The notes under the pieces: model-generated | Database searches by the model: none | What the model was told of the DNA's origin: nothing | The model's input: only the letters and a program-made list of their open reading frames with translations | Part shown: positions 48,838-58,375 of the stretch, in pieces | Layout of the letters: every line of letters starts with the position of its first letter | Position numbering within the stretch: position 1 is the first letter of the stretch | From: Rhynchopus sp. YZ270_cl-10 | Lineage: Eukaryota; Euglenozoa; Diplonemea; Diplonemida; Diplonemidae | Direction of reading: 5' to 3' | Assembly (NCBI GenBank): GCA_964035575.1 | Contig: OZ037836.1 | Span: forward strand, 620,001 to 684,000 | Length of the DNA: 64,000 bases | Program-made: the position numbers and the translations under genes

Positions 48838-49714
48838 TGTTTATATTCTTTCTTTTTGTGTACGTTGTGTGTATCCCCCAAGGTAGCTAAAGAGCAGCAG
48901 CCGTAAAGAACGTTACGGCCAATTGCTGTCACGTTGGCGAGTGGTGTTAGATCCAGGGTGGCTAAAGAGGTGCAGTCGTAAAGAAAGCCATCGCGAATCG
49001 CCGTCACGTTCTTGAGTGGTGTCAGATCCAGGGTGGTTAAAGAGTTGCAGTCGGAAAGAAAGCCAAAGCCAATCGCCGTCAAGTTGTTGAGTGGTGTCAG
49101 ATCCAGGGTGGTTAAGGAGCAGCAGCCGTGAAGAAAGCTACTGCCAATCGCCGTCATGTGGTTGAGTGGTGTCAGATCCAGGGTGATTAAAGACTCGCAG
49201 TCGGAAAGAAAGTAACTCCCAATCAGCGTCACATTGCTCAACCCAGAGAGGTCAATACTTGTCAACGAGGTGCACCCCTCGAGGAAGTCATCTCCAATCT
49301 GTGTCACAAATGACACAGCACTGAGATCAAGGCGCGTTAACGATGACTCCCTCAAGAACCCATCAGGAATGACAGTCGCAACCTCCGCCTGCAGAAGCAA
49401 ACACGCCACCTCAGGATCTTCCACACTCTGCAACTTCTCGGCTGTGATGTCTGTCTCACCCAACGCATGAAGAGCTGCTATGGCTTCGTACTTCTGTGTT
49501 TTTGTGAGGATGATTGTGTCACCAGCACTCAGCTGCGTCATGTCCGCTCCTTCTCCCATCGCTTCGTCTCCGAAACTCATGCAAAAGCTGTCTTCAGGCA
49601 ACCCCATTGCAGTCGCCACCTTCCGCCGCAAGCCCTCCACTGTGTCATCTTCACCCACCTCAACTGTGTGCTGATTCGCTCTGAAATCCTCGAAGTGCAC
49701 GTCCATTTGTTTGT

Positions 49715-50239
49715 TGTGGTTTTGTGTTCTGATCTCTGTGTGTGGTGGTGGGGTGTGGAGGACAAGACAAGAAAGACCCCATTTTGCAGGTGAACACATG
49801 TTCGACAACCTCCTTATTGGAGTTTTCTGCAGTTACACCAGCGTCGTCAAGGAAACGGAAGTAGCGACGCACTTCCACCGGGACCACCACCTGGAAGAAG
49901 CCGCAACGTAGGTCGCGGACCCTCCGCAGCACCTCCTCCACTGCAGACAGGTACTGCGACACATGACCGAGCAGCGTGCGGCCACGGGAGGTAGAGGAGC
50001 GAGGTGGCACAGAGCACACAGGGCTCTTCCGTGCAGAACACATTTGAAGGCTTGTGAGCAAGGGTACCGATGCCGCCTTCTTCCTCGATACTCTAAGCGA
50101 CGCTTGCACAACGCGTCGTGTCGGACGTCAATTGGAAGAAGTGCAGGCAGATACATGGTACATCAGACCACCTCTGATCACCAAAGGAGAGAACACTATT
50201 CTCATAGTGTCGTGGAAGGTGTGTTCTGAGGTGGGTAAA
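49715..50239. other. 5' flank of gene D and possible retroelement fossil
   Basis: 49707-49800 is the leader shared with gene F (CACAACAAACAA just above the ATG). About 49830-50110 on the minus strand gives a short stretch resembling part of a retroelement reverse transcriptase (RCGFFQVVVPVEVRRYFRF). It is very short, clearly broken and old; the family is not resolvable. Confidence 0.3.
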
Positions 50240-50918
50240 GTGTGGTGTATCAGACATAGTGTGTGCGTAGAGCGAGAAAATGTGTTTCATAATGCAAAAG
50301 TAAAAAGAGGGGAGAGGTCACTCAGAGGGCTGACTTCTTTATTTGTTTGTGTTTTGGTTTTTTTGTTGAAAACTTGATTGCAGTAGTGACACCCGAGGAG
50401 AGGCACCACTCTTCCAAATGCTTTGCAGGTGTTTTAGTTCATATCTTTTTTGTTGACTCGGTTGTGTTGCCACAGTTGTGCAATGTCCACTTTTACTTTG
50501 TTCTCATTTGCTTTTTGATCTTGGTAAAGGGCCCTCAAATAAGTTCACCCCCAAATAATAGCGGTTGTCCCGAATAGCTTTATATGTATCCCCAGCCTCC
50601 TGTCCCCCATCTTTCCTTTTTTGAACAAGATGTGGGCGGAGCACATCCCTCTTCTCTTCTTCCCATTCTTCCTTCAACGGAATTTATCCCGATCCTCCTG
50701 TCCCTCAACCCCTTTCCCTGCTTTATGCCTCTGTTTTTGTGTCTTCTTTTGTTTTGTGAAGTTTGTGCAGACGAGTAGAGTAGGCAGTACCTACCGGCCT
50801 GCCTCCCCACCTCTCTTCGTACCCTTCTTCCAGTCCTTCCCTTTATCCCCTCCCACCAGCACACCACGTCGTCATTGTGCGTGTCTCTGTCGTTTGTGTG
50901 CTTGCTCGGGGATTCGTC
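50240..50918. repeat. Duplicated 3' flank of gene F (copy of 40168-40839)
   Basis: Nearly identical to 40168-40839 apart from a few small indels and substitutions; together with the LRR coding parts it defines a tandem segmental duplication D/F. Confidence 0.9.
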
Positions 50919-51151
50919 TCAGATGCGTTTCAGACGTGCTTCAACCACAAGCTCACTCAGCTTACCGTTGCTCACTTCCTCGGACACAGCACTGCTGCAG
51001 CCGGAAAGATAAATACTCGTCAACGAAGTGCAGTTATGAGCAAAATCCGAACCTACGTACTGAACCTTGTTGAGTTGTGAGAGGTCCAGTGTGTTCTGGG
51101 AAAGGAGATGGAGCGGACGCGCCGTTGTGTTTGAGTGTCGACCTCAGAGCT

Positions 51152-52266
51152 ATGGCCGCAAACATTGTAGACCTCCACAGAAGCAAGCCTGGTACGATTC
51201 TTGATGAGCTGTCTGCGAATTTCGCGTCGCCTCATACACCAAGCACTCCAGGAATCCTGATAGCAGCGGCAAAAATGCTGAAGGAGGCGAAACGACATTC
51301 GTATCCGGGGTACTCGAAGTACGACCTTCTTGTCATGCATCTTTACACAATGTCTGGTAGCGACATTGATGCGTTGATGGGGTTTGACGTTCCTGAGCAT
51401 GGTACGCCTGAATATGAGATGTACAATGAAGTGCAGAGACGTAATGCGGCTATGTTCCGGGAGGTGAACGGTGCGTTGCGTGCGGCGTCCTTTGAGAAAG
51501 GTGGTACATCAGGGCCTGGATGGGGTGCAGTGCAAAAATGGGTCAAAACCATCTGTTTTTTGCATCAACTCACCGCCCGCGGGACAATCTTCGACACCGA
51601 AAAGGGCTACCTCGCCAGAGGTCTTGCAGGCCTCCCTTCCTCCTCAACCCTAGCACACAGCGAGCTTTCTTCAGGAGACGTCATAACCTGGGTGGCCCCG
51701 TCTTCCTGTTCACTGGATGCCCAAATAGCAGAAAGCTACATCATGGGGGAAGCCGCGAACAGTACACGTAGTGCAGGCGGTGCAGTGCTGTTCAAGGTGC
51801 GTGGACAGATCCCACGGCCGACTATGGGTGGGTCGCTTGAGCACCATCCATTTTCGGGACAGGTTCATTCGGCAGGTGAGTTGTTACACACTCATTATCG
51901 GATGCCGACTTCCATGGCCACCGTCCTGCTGTCTAGATGAACCTACACCCTTTGTGGGATCTGATGAGCGACCACTCGGGCACCTTAAGTCAGCTCTCGG
52001 TTCATCCCGCGCCATCGGTTCTGCTTGCAGCTGTTTCGAAGTACCCTGATGAGGAGGAGATTTTGGTACCACCACTGTCGTACCTGAAGGTGAGCGGGGT
52101 GGTGCAGGACACACCAAACGTGCCGCATGTTGGTCTGCTCTGGACGGGTGTTGAAGAGCTTCTTATAGGTGACCACCCTGAGGGGCCTGTGTACTCGCCA
52201 CGGCGTGGTGGTGGTGGTGTGCGCGTAGTGGTGCTGGTGGTGGCATGCGTACAGTGCGTGGGTTAA
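51152..52266 (+). CDS. ADP-ribosyltransferase-like protein (R-S-ExE type), one predicted intron
   Basis: The only recognised host-type gene on the plus strand, lying in the segment that splits gene F. The start chosen is the ATG at 51152 (MAANIVDLHRSK). Exon 1 to 51875, intron 51876-52030 (CAG|GTGAGT ... CTGCTTGCAG|CT, 155 bp), exon 2 to the stop at 52264-52266. The product is about 319 residues. Features of the arginine-specific mono-ADP-ribosyltransferase fold: Arg in KGYLARGLAG, the Ser motif in VAPSSCSLD, a GAVLFKV strand, and the Glu motif SKYPDEEEILVPP. Without the intron the Glu motif is in another frame. No signal peptide is seen. Transfers ADP-ribose from NAD to protein if active. 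Other readings: a decayed gene, or additional introns near the 3' end. Confidence 0.6.
51876..52030 (+). other. Predicted spliceosomal intron in the ART-like gene
   Basis: Donor CAG|GTGAGT matches the consensus exactly; the acceptor CGGTTCTGCTTGCAG has a pyrimidine tract. Phase 1 joining yields AAVSKYPDEEEIL in frame. A nearer AG at 51935-51936 would not reach the conserved Glu motif. Confidence 0.6.
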
Positions 52267-52461
52267 GCCCACCCCGTACATGAATGAAGATGCCGCTCCC
52301 ATACACCCCTACACAGAGGGACCGCACGCTGTCCGCATTCCTTCATGTGAACGCAACCCCAGTCAAGAAGCCTGCGCGGTAAAGAGGGTGTGGGAAATAT
52401 GCTAGAAAGCGAAGTATAAAGCAGTGCTTGCGGGATACTGTGCGGAAATCCTATTCGGAAA
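52267..52461. other. Spacer between ART-like gene and gene F 5' part
   Basis: No gene. A GA-run (GAGAGAGAGAGAG) ends near 52493, just before the boundary with the LRR sequence at 52504. Confidence 0.6.
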
Positions 52462-53892
52462 TTATGCCTGTGATAATGAGAGAGAGAGAGAGGGGTCTTG
52501 ACATGTGGTTAAAGAGTTGCAGCCAATCACCGTCACGTTGTTGAGTGGTGTCAGATCCAGGGTGGTTAAAGACTCGCAGCCGTAAAGAAATCTATCGCCA
52601 ATCGCCGTCACGTTTTTTAGTGGTGTCAGATCCAGGGTGGTTAAAGAGCAGCAGCCGTCAAGAAAGCCATCGGGAATCACCGTCACATTTTTTAGTGGTG
52701 TCAGATCCACGGTGGTTAAAGACTCGCAGTCGGAAAGAAAGCCATCGACAATCGCCGTCACGTTGTTAAGTGGTGTCAGATCCACGGTGGTTAATGCGCA
52801 GCAGCCGTAAAGAAAGCCATCGCCAATCGACGTCACGTTGTTAAGTGGTGTCAGATCCAAGGTGGTTAAAGAGCAGCAGCTGGAAAGAAAGCCATCGACA
52901 ATCGACGTCACGTTGGTGAGTGGTGTCAGATCCAGGGTGGTTAATGAGCAGCAGCCGGAAAGAAAGCTATCGTCAATAGACGTCACGCTGTTTAGTGGGG
53001 TCAGATCCAGGGTGGTTAAAGACTCGCAGTCACGAAGAAAGCTATCGCCAATCGCCGTCACGTTGTTGAGTGGTGTCAGATACAGGGTGTCTAAAGACTC
53101 ACAGCCGTAAAGAAAGCCATCGCCAATCGACGTCACATTGCTCAACCCAGAGAGGTCAATACTTGTCAACGAGGTGCAGTACTCGAGGAAGTTGTCTCCA
53201 ATCTGTGTCACAATAGACACAGCACTGAGATCAAGGCGAGTTAACGATGACTCCCTCAAGAACCCATCAGGAATGACAGTTGCAACCTCCGCCTGCAGAA
53301 GCAAACACGCCACCTCAGGATCCTCCACACTCTCCAACTTCTCGGCTGTGATGTCTGTCTCACCCAACGCATGAAGAGTTGCTATGGCTTCGTACTTCTG
53401 TGTTTTTGTGAGGATGATTGTGTCACCAGCACTCAGCTGCGTCATGTCCGCTCCTTCTCCCATCGCTTCGTCTCCGAAACTCATGCAAAAGCTGTCTTCA
53501 GGCAACCCCATTGCAGACGCCACCTTCCGCCGCAAGCCCTCCACTGTGTCATCTTCACCCACCTCAACTGTGTGCTGATTCGCTCTGAAATCCTCGAAGT
53601 GCACGTCCATTTGTTTGTTGTGGTTTTGTGTTCTGATCTCTGTGTGTGGTGGTGGGGTGTGGAGGACAAGAAATACCCCATTTTGCAGGGTTGCAACCCT
53701 GAACAAATGTTCGACAAATGTTTGAAAGCGTCGTTATTGACATTTTCTGCAGTTGTAGGAGTAGCTCAAAGGACTGTGCTGTGTGTGCACACCCCAATGC
53801 GAGGTTTGCATCTGACATGACCTCCACCCTCTCCACCCTCCGCTTCCTCATCAATCAAATGAAATTCGCACCCTGTTCACATTTGGCCAATG

Positions 53893-54115
53893 CGAACGGA
53901 GTCGCTTTGATGGCGGTGTGGGGTTCTGCTGTGGAAAGGAGGACAGATGCAGAAGCCCTGGGGTACGCTGATGACGTGTACGCCGTGGCCGACGTAGAGG
54001 CGCCGGTGCATGACGCTACTCGAGTGACGAAGGAGTTCGTTGTGGGATTCACTACCAAAAAGAAGGTGACCACAAAATTTGGACTGGAGGATGATGCCTT
54101 TTTCCCCGATGTATG
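53893..54115 (+). pseudogene. LINE reverse-transcriptase fragment
   Basis: NGVALMAVWGSAVERRTDAE, ALGYADDVYAVADVEAPVHD and TRVTKEFVVGFTTKKKVTTK match the YADD region of the complete LINE (NALMAVWGSAVTRRTGAIAM, YADDVYAVANTEAEVHGA) with an internal deletion of about 10 residues. Both ends are truncated. It lies just upstream of gene F, opposite in strand to the full LINE. Confidence 0.85.
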
Positions 54116-55770
54116 CCTAGGGGGGCCCCGCATACACTGGATGCGAGTCGCATGCGAGAATCATACTCAGTAAGACTTTGGTCGTGCGAGAGTGAGCGAG
54201 AATTGTGCGAGAATATTTTGTCAGACCAGACGTGTGTGAGAATGCGAGAATGCGACTGGCATCAGGTGTACCTGTATGCCTAAGGGGGGGGGTAAGGGGG
54301 GGCGACGGAAAAAATACAAAACATCGCAAAATTTAAACTGCACTCCTACTTTTCCTTTTTGTTGTTGTTTCCCAATCCCCCACCAATAAAACAATAAAAA
54401 ACAATAAGGGAAAACAAACTTTTCGTCTGCGTGCGCGTCGGGACGTCCCCCAGAAAAACCCAGGCAGGCATGCAAAAAAAAGTTTGTTTTAAAAAAAAGT
54501 TTTTTTCAAATTGTCCTTCTTTCATGGAGTGAGAACAGGCTTCGCGCTAACTTTTGGGGAAAAAAATCTGCAAAATCGTGTTTGGGACCCAAAAAACGCA
54601 CCTCAAACAGCTGTGAACGTGAAAAAACAGTGTTTTGTGGCATTTCCGAGCCAATCCCGTTCTGTGGTGTGGGATATACGGAAACATGGACACAATTTTA
54701 GTGACTTAAATTTTCACAAAATATGAACCCATACTCGTGAGCAAGGGTCATTTTCAGGTCTGAAAACCCCAACTTCAGATGAAATTATGGTGTTTTTGGC
54801 TGGGAACAGGTAGCGCCGCAGGCGCACGGTACCCAACTTTTTCCCTTTTTGAAAAAGAACAAATTCTTTTTTCTTTTTCTCCGCTTTCTTTTGATTGCGC
54901 GAGCCGATTGCTCTCCACGGTGGGGTCACATGTGTGTGCAAAAACACACTGAAGTACCATTACTAGGAACTATGAGACTCCTCTGGTTTTAGTAAGGAAA
55001 CCTCCGGTCTCAAAAAAAAGTGCAAATGTCCTGTGACTTTTCCGCCCAAGAGGCGTTTTGTTAGATTTCCGAACCAATCCCGGCTTGTGGTGGGGGATAT
55101 ACGGAAACATGGACACAATTTCAGTGACTCAAATTGTCACAAAGTATAAACCCACACTCAACAATCATTTTCAGTACGAAAAGCGAACTTGGCATGAATT
55201 GTAGTGTTTTTACTGGAAACACCAATGTACTGAAGAAGCTATGGTATTGTAGTGATGTCGGTGGGGTTTCAGTGACTACAGAAGAGTGAAAACAAAAAAC
55301 CAGGACGGTTATGGGGGTGCCCTCACACAGCGAGGGTGGAGACGGTTCAGCAGCTCATCATTCGCTGCGGAGCCGGCTTGCAGGTGTGCCCATGGTGTCC
55401 TAATCGATCTTTATCCGTGGGGAGGGGGGATGTGGAGTCGTACTCAAAAGAAAATGAACACTGTACATGAATAAGTACATCATGTTTAAAAATAAAGTAG
55501 GGTAGGGAACAGGTAGCGCCGCAGGCGCACGGTACCCAACTTTTTTCTTTTTTTCTTTTCCCTTTTCTCTGCCTTCTTTTGATTGCGCGAGCCGATTGCT
55601 CTCCATGGGAAAAATTTTTTGGGGGAGGCGGGTGTAGCAGGGGGGTCGGTATTCGCTTTTCCACAGAAAAAACTTTTTTTTGAAAAAAACTTTTTTTTTG
55701 AAAATCTCAAAAAAACCCAGGCACGCAGGACGCGCACGCAGACCAAAAGTTTGTTTTCCCTAAAGACAAA
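54116..55770. other. Gene-free spacer with dispersed modules
   Basis: 54160-54255 is a run of GCGAGAAT-type repeats. 54640-54720 and 55055-55150 are divergent copies of the CATTTCCG...TGTGGTGTGGGATATACGG module. 54810-54945 and 55505-55610 share TAGCGCCGCAGGCGCACGGT followed by ACCCAACTTTTT and TTTTGATTGCGCGAGCCGATTGCTCTCCA. No gene. Confidence 0.6.
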
Positions 55771-55775
55771 AAGGG

Positions 55776-55935
55776 AGAGGTTGTGGTGAAACGCACACAC
55801 CTCGACCTGTCGGTGAAGTGTGGCTCTACCTCCAACCCGCCCCACAATAGAAGGAAGGGGTAGGGGTACGGTGTTCAATTTCCTTTTAGCATTGCATGTA
55901 ATCATAGAAAATACTACCGTGTCAATAGCTAGCGT
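55776..55935. repeat. Dispersed gene-flank module, copy 1
   Basis: GAAACGCACACACCTCGACC, TGTCGGTGAAGTGTGGCTCT and CAATTTCCTTTTAGCATTGC in this order. Further copies: 56905-57050, 60455-60595 and 61075-61150 (diverged). Confidence 0.85.
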
Positions 55936-56559
55936 CACCCACACAGGAAAACGGGAAACAAAACCATGTGAGACGGTGCCAGTTGTACGCTTCCACCTTT
56001 TTTATAGTAGGCAATACCTTGTGGTAGGAAATGACCCAAACGTCTGAGACTTTTTGTTTTGTATACAACAGACGAAGCGGTACGTGTACGGTTTGTACGG
56101 AAATAACACAAACCGAAATGATCTGGTGTACAATAAAAAATCACGTCGGAAGAAAAGTTCGGGAGTGTAGGTTTTATTATTTTACTCCCTTCCCCTTCCA
56201 TTGTGTACGCACCCCATTTCTGGAAAAGGGTTTTTTTCCTTTAAGACATCCATTTCTAGGCGTATGACGTAGGTAGCTGTACCAACTAAACAAAAGACGA
56301 ACGGCGGTTTTTATTATTTTGAAATTTTGGTTGTATTAGTGTAGACACCCGAGGATGAACTCCACTCTAAATTATTTTCTTTGAACTGATAATTATTATG
56401 TTCACAAAACAGAGCAAAATAGAAAAGGGAAGAAAGTGAAAGTCCTGAAGTACAGAAAGTGATGTGTGAGAAGGGAGGAGCACAGATGAGGGTAAAACAG
56501 TTAGAGCGACAGTAGCATTTCCCCCTGTCAACTGCTCGTTTGACCTATAAGAAAATAAA

Positions 56560-56745
56560 AAGATCTTGTACGAGTATGCAATACGTCTGGAAATGAAAGA
56601 CGCGCTCTTCAGTTGTCATGAGTTTTACCGTTTTCCCCTTTCCCCCTTGTGATCCACCTCCCCCCCGTACTTCAGGACACGGGTTTTCGGGGGTCTGAAA
56701 AGAAAATGGATGCGATCAATAAACAACAAACAATGAATAATTATA
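56560..56745. repeat. Relative of the 5' flank of genes A/B (orphan copy)
   Basis: TGCAATACGTCTGGAAATGA, GACGCGCTCTTCA, CCCCGTACTTCAGGACACG and GATGCGATCAATAAACAACA match, in order, the coding strand upstream of A (4150-4300) and B. A second orphan copy is at 60625-60800. No LRR gene follows either. Confidence 0.75.
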
Positions 56746-56769
56746 AATAGGGGGGTGTTTCATTTTCTT

Positions 56770-57172
56770 TCCTTACTTCAAAAACGCTCTCTTTTTTAAA
56801 AATAATTTTTGGTTTTGGGTGAGACACATCAAAAGGTGTCGGTTCTGTGGAATCACTGAACCACCCATATCCTGCAACAAAAAAACAATAAAAACAATAA
56901 AGACAAAAAGGGAGAGGTTGTGAAACGCACACACCTCGACCTGTCGGTGAAGTGTGGCTCTACTCCAACCCGCCCCAGAATAGAAAAAAGGAACGTAGGG
57001 GTACGGTGTTCAATTTCCTTTTTAGCATTGCATGGAATCATAGAAACATAAAGTTTGATTTGAAATACAACAGCCCTCTCGTGAACAGTGTACCTTGGTA
57101 CATGACTGGTTGTACCGGGGTGGACACCCAACCATGCAGTCCTAAATATCATTTCGTGATTTACATCTGAAT
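56770..57172. repeat. Two adjoining dispersed modules
   Basis: 56770-56880 is a copy of 35475-35590; related stretches lie near 60155-60235, 60900-60990, 61745-61800 and 62315-62410. 56905-57050 is a gene-flank module copy; 57080-57172 matches 24245-24345. The recurring order suggests one composite repeat of about 1 kb with several decayed copies between 55.8 and 62.5 kb. Confidence 0.7.
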
Positions 57173-57179
57173 AAACGGA

Positions 57180-58110
57180 GGGTGGATAGTCTCAGCTTAG
57201 GGTGGCGTTTTTATCATCTCAAGAGCAGGCAAAATACCGTATTTGGTGCTCCTGAAAACCCCATTTTGCGTACTTGCTGCGTACTTGTTGCGCACTTTGT
57301 GCACGAAAAAAAAAAAAATACAGGAATACCCTATATTGCGTACTTATTGCGTACTTGGTATTTTTTATTTCAGGAGCACCAGTATCCGTACAAATTATCG
57401 ACCGTACTACGACCTTTAGGATTTTTTTTCTGGAAGTTCGAACTTTTCTACTGTCGATAATTAGTACCAATCCGGTAGTTACTTTTTTTTACAGCATTGC
57501 AATGGTAAACTGCCGTTAGCCGAGAGACCCCCCACATCGATTTCAATATTATACCTTACTTCACCTTGCGTGACCCTACAGGGGGTGTGAAGGAAGGTTG
57601 TGGATAAAAAAGTATAGGAAAAAAAAGGGGGGGAACAGAACAACAAGTGTACACGCAGCACCAAGGATAACGGATCCAAGGTTGGTGCATCCTCCTTAAG
57701 AGGGTTTTGCATGCGTGCCATACCTCTGTGCTCATACCAAAGGAAAACCAAGCAAAGATTGGTTGCATCACTCACAAGAGGGACCGACGCAAGCACCGAG
57801 TATGCGAGAGTAAAATAAGGGGAAAGCGAGAAAAAAAAAAATGTGCAGTCATGCCAGGATAATAAATCCAAGGTTGGTTGAAGTCGCCCACAAGAGGGTT
57901 CCGCAAGCACAGAGTATATGTAGAGGAAAAGAGGGGGGCAAAGGTGCTGGGGAGAGTAGTCAGTCAGTGTGTGTGTTTTAATTTTGTTTTGTTTGAGGGT
58001 GGGTGGGTGGGTGGGTGGGTGGGGGGGAAAAAAGTTTGTAAGCTGGACGCAAAACAACAGCTCGCACGGCATGTGTGGTAAGGGGGGGCCCTTAAGGCAG
58101 GGTTGGGTGG
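57180..58110. other. Gene-free spacer
   Basis: 57250-57375 contains a short inverted/direct arrangement of GCGTACTTGTTGCG and TATTGCGTACTTATTGCGTAC. 57665-57930 has three loose copies of CAAGGTTGGT...CA(T/C)CA(C/A)AAGAGGG...GC(A/G)AGCAC. No gene is supported. Confidence 0.5.
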
Positions 58111-58117
58111 TATCCAC

Positions 58118-58228
58118 ACACTACTACTCCATCATGCCTCCACAAGGTGCAGTAGAGCACTGCGAAGAAGCCTTTGCTCAGAAAAAAAAAAGCACAAAGC
58201 TCACGCAAAGTGAATGCACAACTAGGAA
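58118..58228. repeat. Direct repeat flanking the palindrome, left copy
   Basis: About 105 bp (CTACTACTCCATCATGC, AAGGTGCAGTAGAGCACTGC, GAAGAAGCCTTTGCTCAG), nearly identical to 60006-60111. Confidence 0.9.
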
Positions 58229-58375
58229 GCATAAATGTAGTAAAGTGTTCGGTAGTGTGCTTCTACCTGGATGTGCTTAGAGATACTTAGAGTACAAAGA
58301 AACGTGGTTTTGGATAACGACAAAAAGGCACTTCAAAAAGCATCGTTCCCCAACAACACCCCCCCCCCCCCCCCC

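Larger units (their letters stand above)
41099..48877 (-). mobile_element. Full-length LINE (non-LTR retrotransposon) inside gene D
   Basis: About 7.8 kb. The 17-bp CCAAGGTAGCTAAAGAG flanks it (41082-41098 and 48878-48894). The 5' end is at 48877, 40 bp before ORF1, so it is not 5'-truncated; the 3' end reads CAACAAGTTTAA without a long poly(A). ORF1 (OTU-type) and ORF2 (endonuclease, reverse transcriptase, zinc-binding tail) are present. One frame change near the ORF1 end and one between endonuclease and reverse transcriptase are the only breaks noticed. Clade not assigned: apurinic-type endonuclease plus downstream Cys/His clusters exclude the R2-like restriction-type group. Confidence 0.92.
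40840..49706 (-). pseudogene. LRR gene D: ubiquitin-like + LRR gene split by a LINE
   Basis: The 5' part (48878-49706) starts at the ATG at 49704-49706 with a ubiquitin-like domain (MDVHFEDFRANQHTVEVGED, GLRRKVATAMGLPEDSFCMSFG, LSAGDTIIL), a linker (LLLQAEVATVIPDGFL) and 25-residue repeats of the second subfamily (LDLTPLxNVTAIGxxFLxxC). The 3' part (40840-41081) continues the repeats and ends in VVEAPPTCS with no CaaX-like end. Between them lies a complete LINE with a 17-bp target duplication. Counting the duplication once, the two parts sum to exactly 357 codons, so the LINE is the only lesion seen. As it stands the gene is broken. Paralog of gene F. Confidence 0.85.
50919..53610 (-). pseudogene. 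LRR gene F: ubiquitin-like + LRR gene split by the ART-bearing segment
   Basis: The 5' part (52504-53610) starts at the ATG at 53608-53610 (MDVHFEDFRANQHTVEVGED), with the same ubiquitin-like domain, linker and repeats as D. The 3' part (50919-51089) gives LDLSQLNKVQYVGSDFAHNC to VVEARLKRI and stop. Between them lie about 1.41 kb of unrelated DNA flanked by TGTG on both sides (51090-51093, 52504-52507). The parts are 369 and 57 codons, both whole and in phase, so they were one gene split by one insertion. Read without the 3' part, the 5' part runs on to a stop at 52462, giving a 382-residue shortened product ending LSLSLSQA that might still be made. Confidence 0.8.

Noticed and set aside
49660-50156. 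Minus-strand frame upstream of gene D as a gene
   Set aside because: Only a short reverse-transcriptase-like stretch is suggestive; treated as a possible old retroelement fossil of unknown family.
51077-51151. Upstream non-ATG extension of the ART-like gene
   Set aside because: It would start within LRR sequence of gene F with a GTG; the ATG at 51152 is simpler.
51935-51936. Alternative intron acceptor in the ART-like gene
   Set aside because: It has a pyrimidine tract, but the resulting frame misses the conserved Glu motif and stops at 52047-52049; the acceptor at 52029-52030 keeps the motif.
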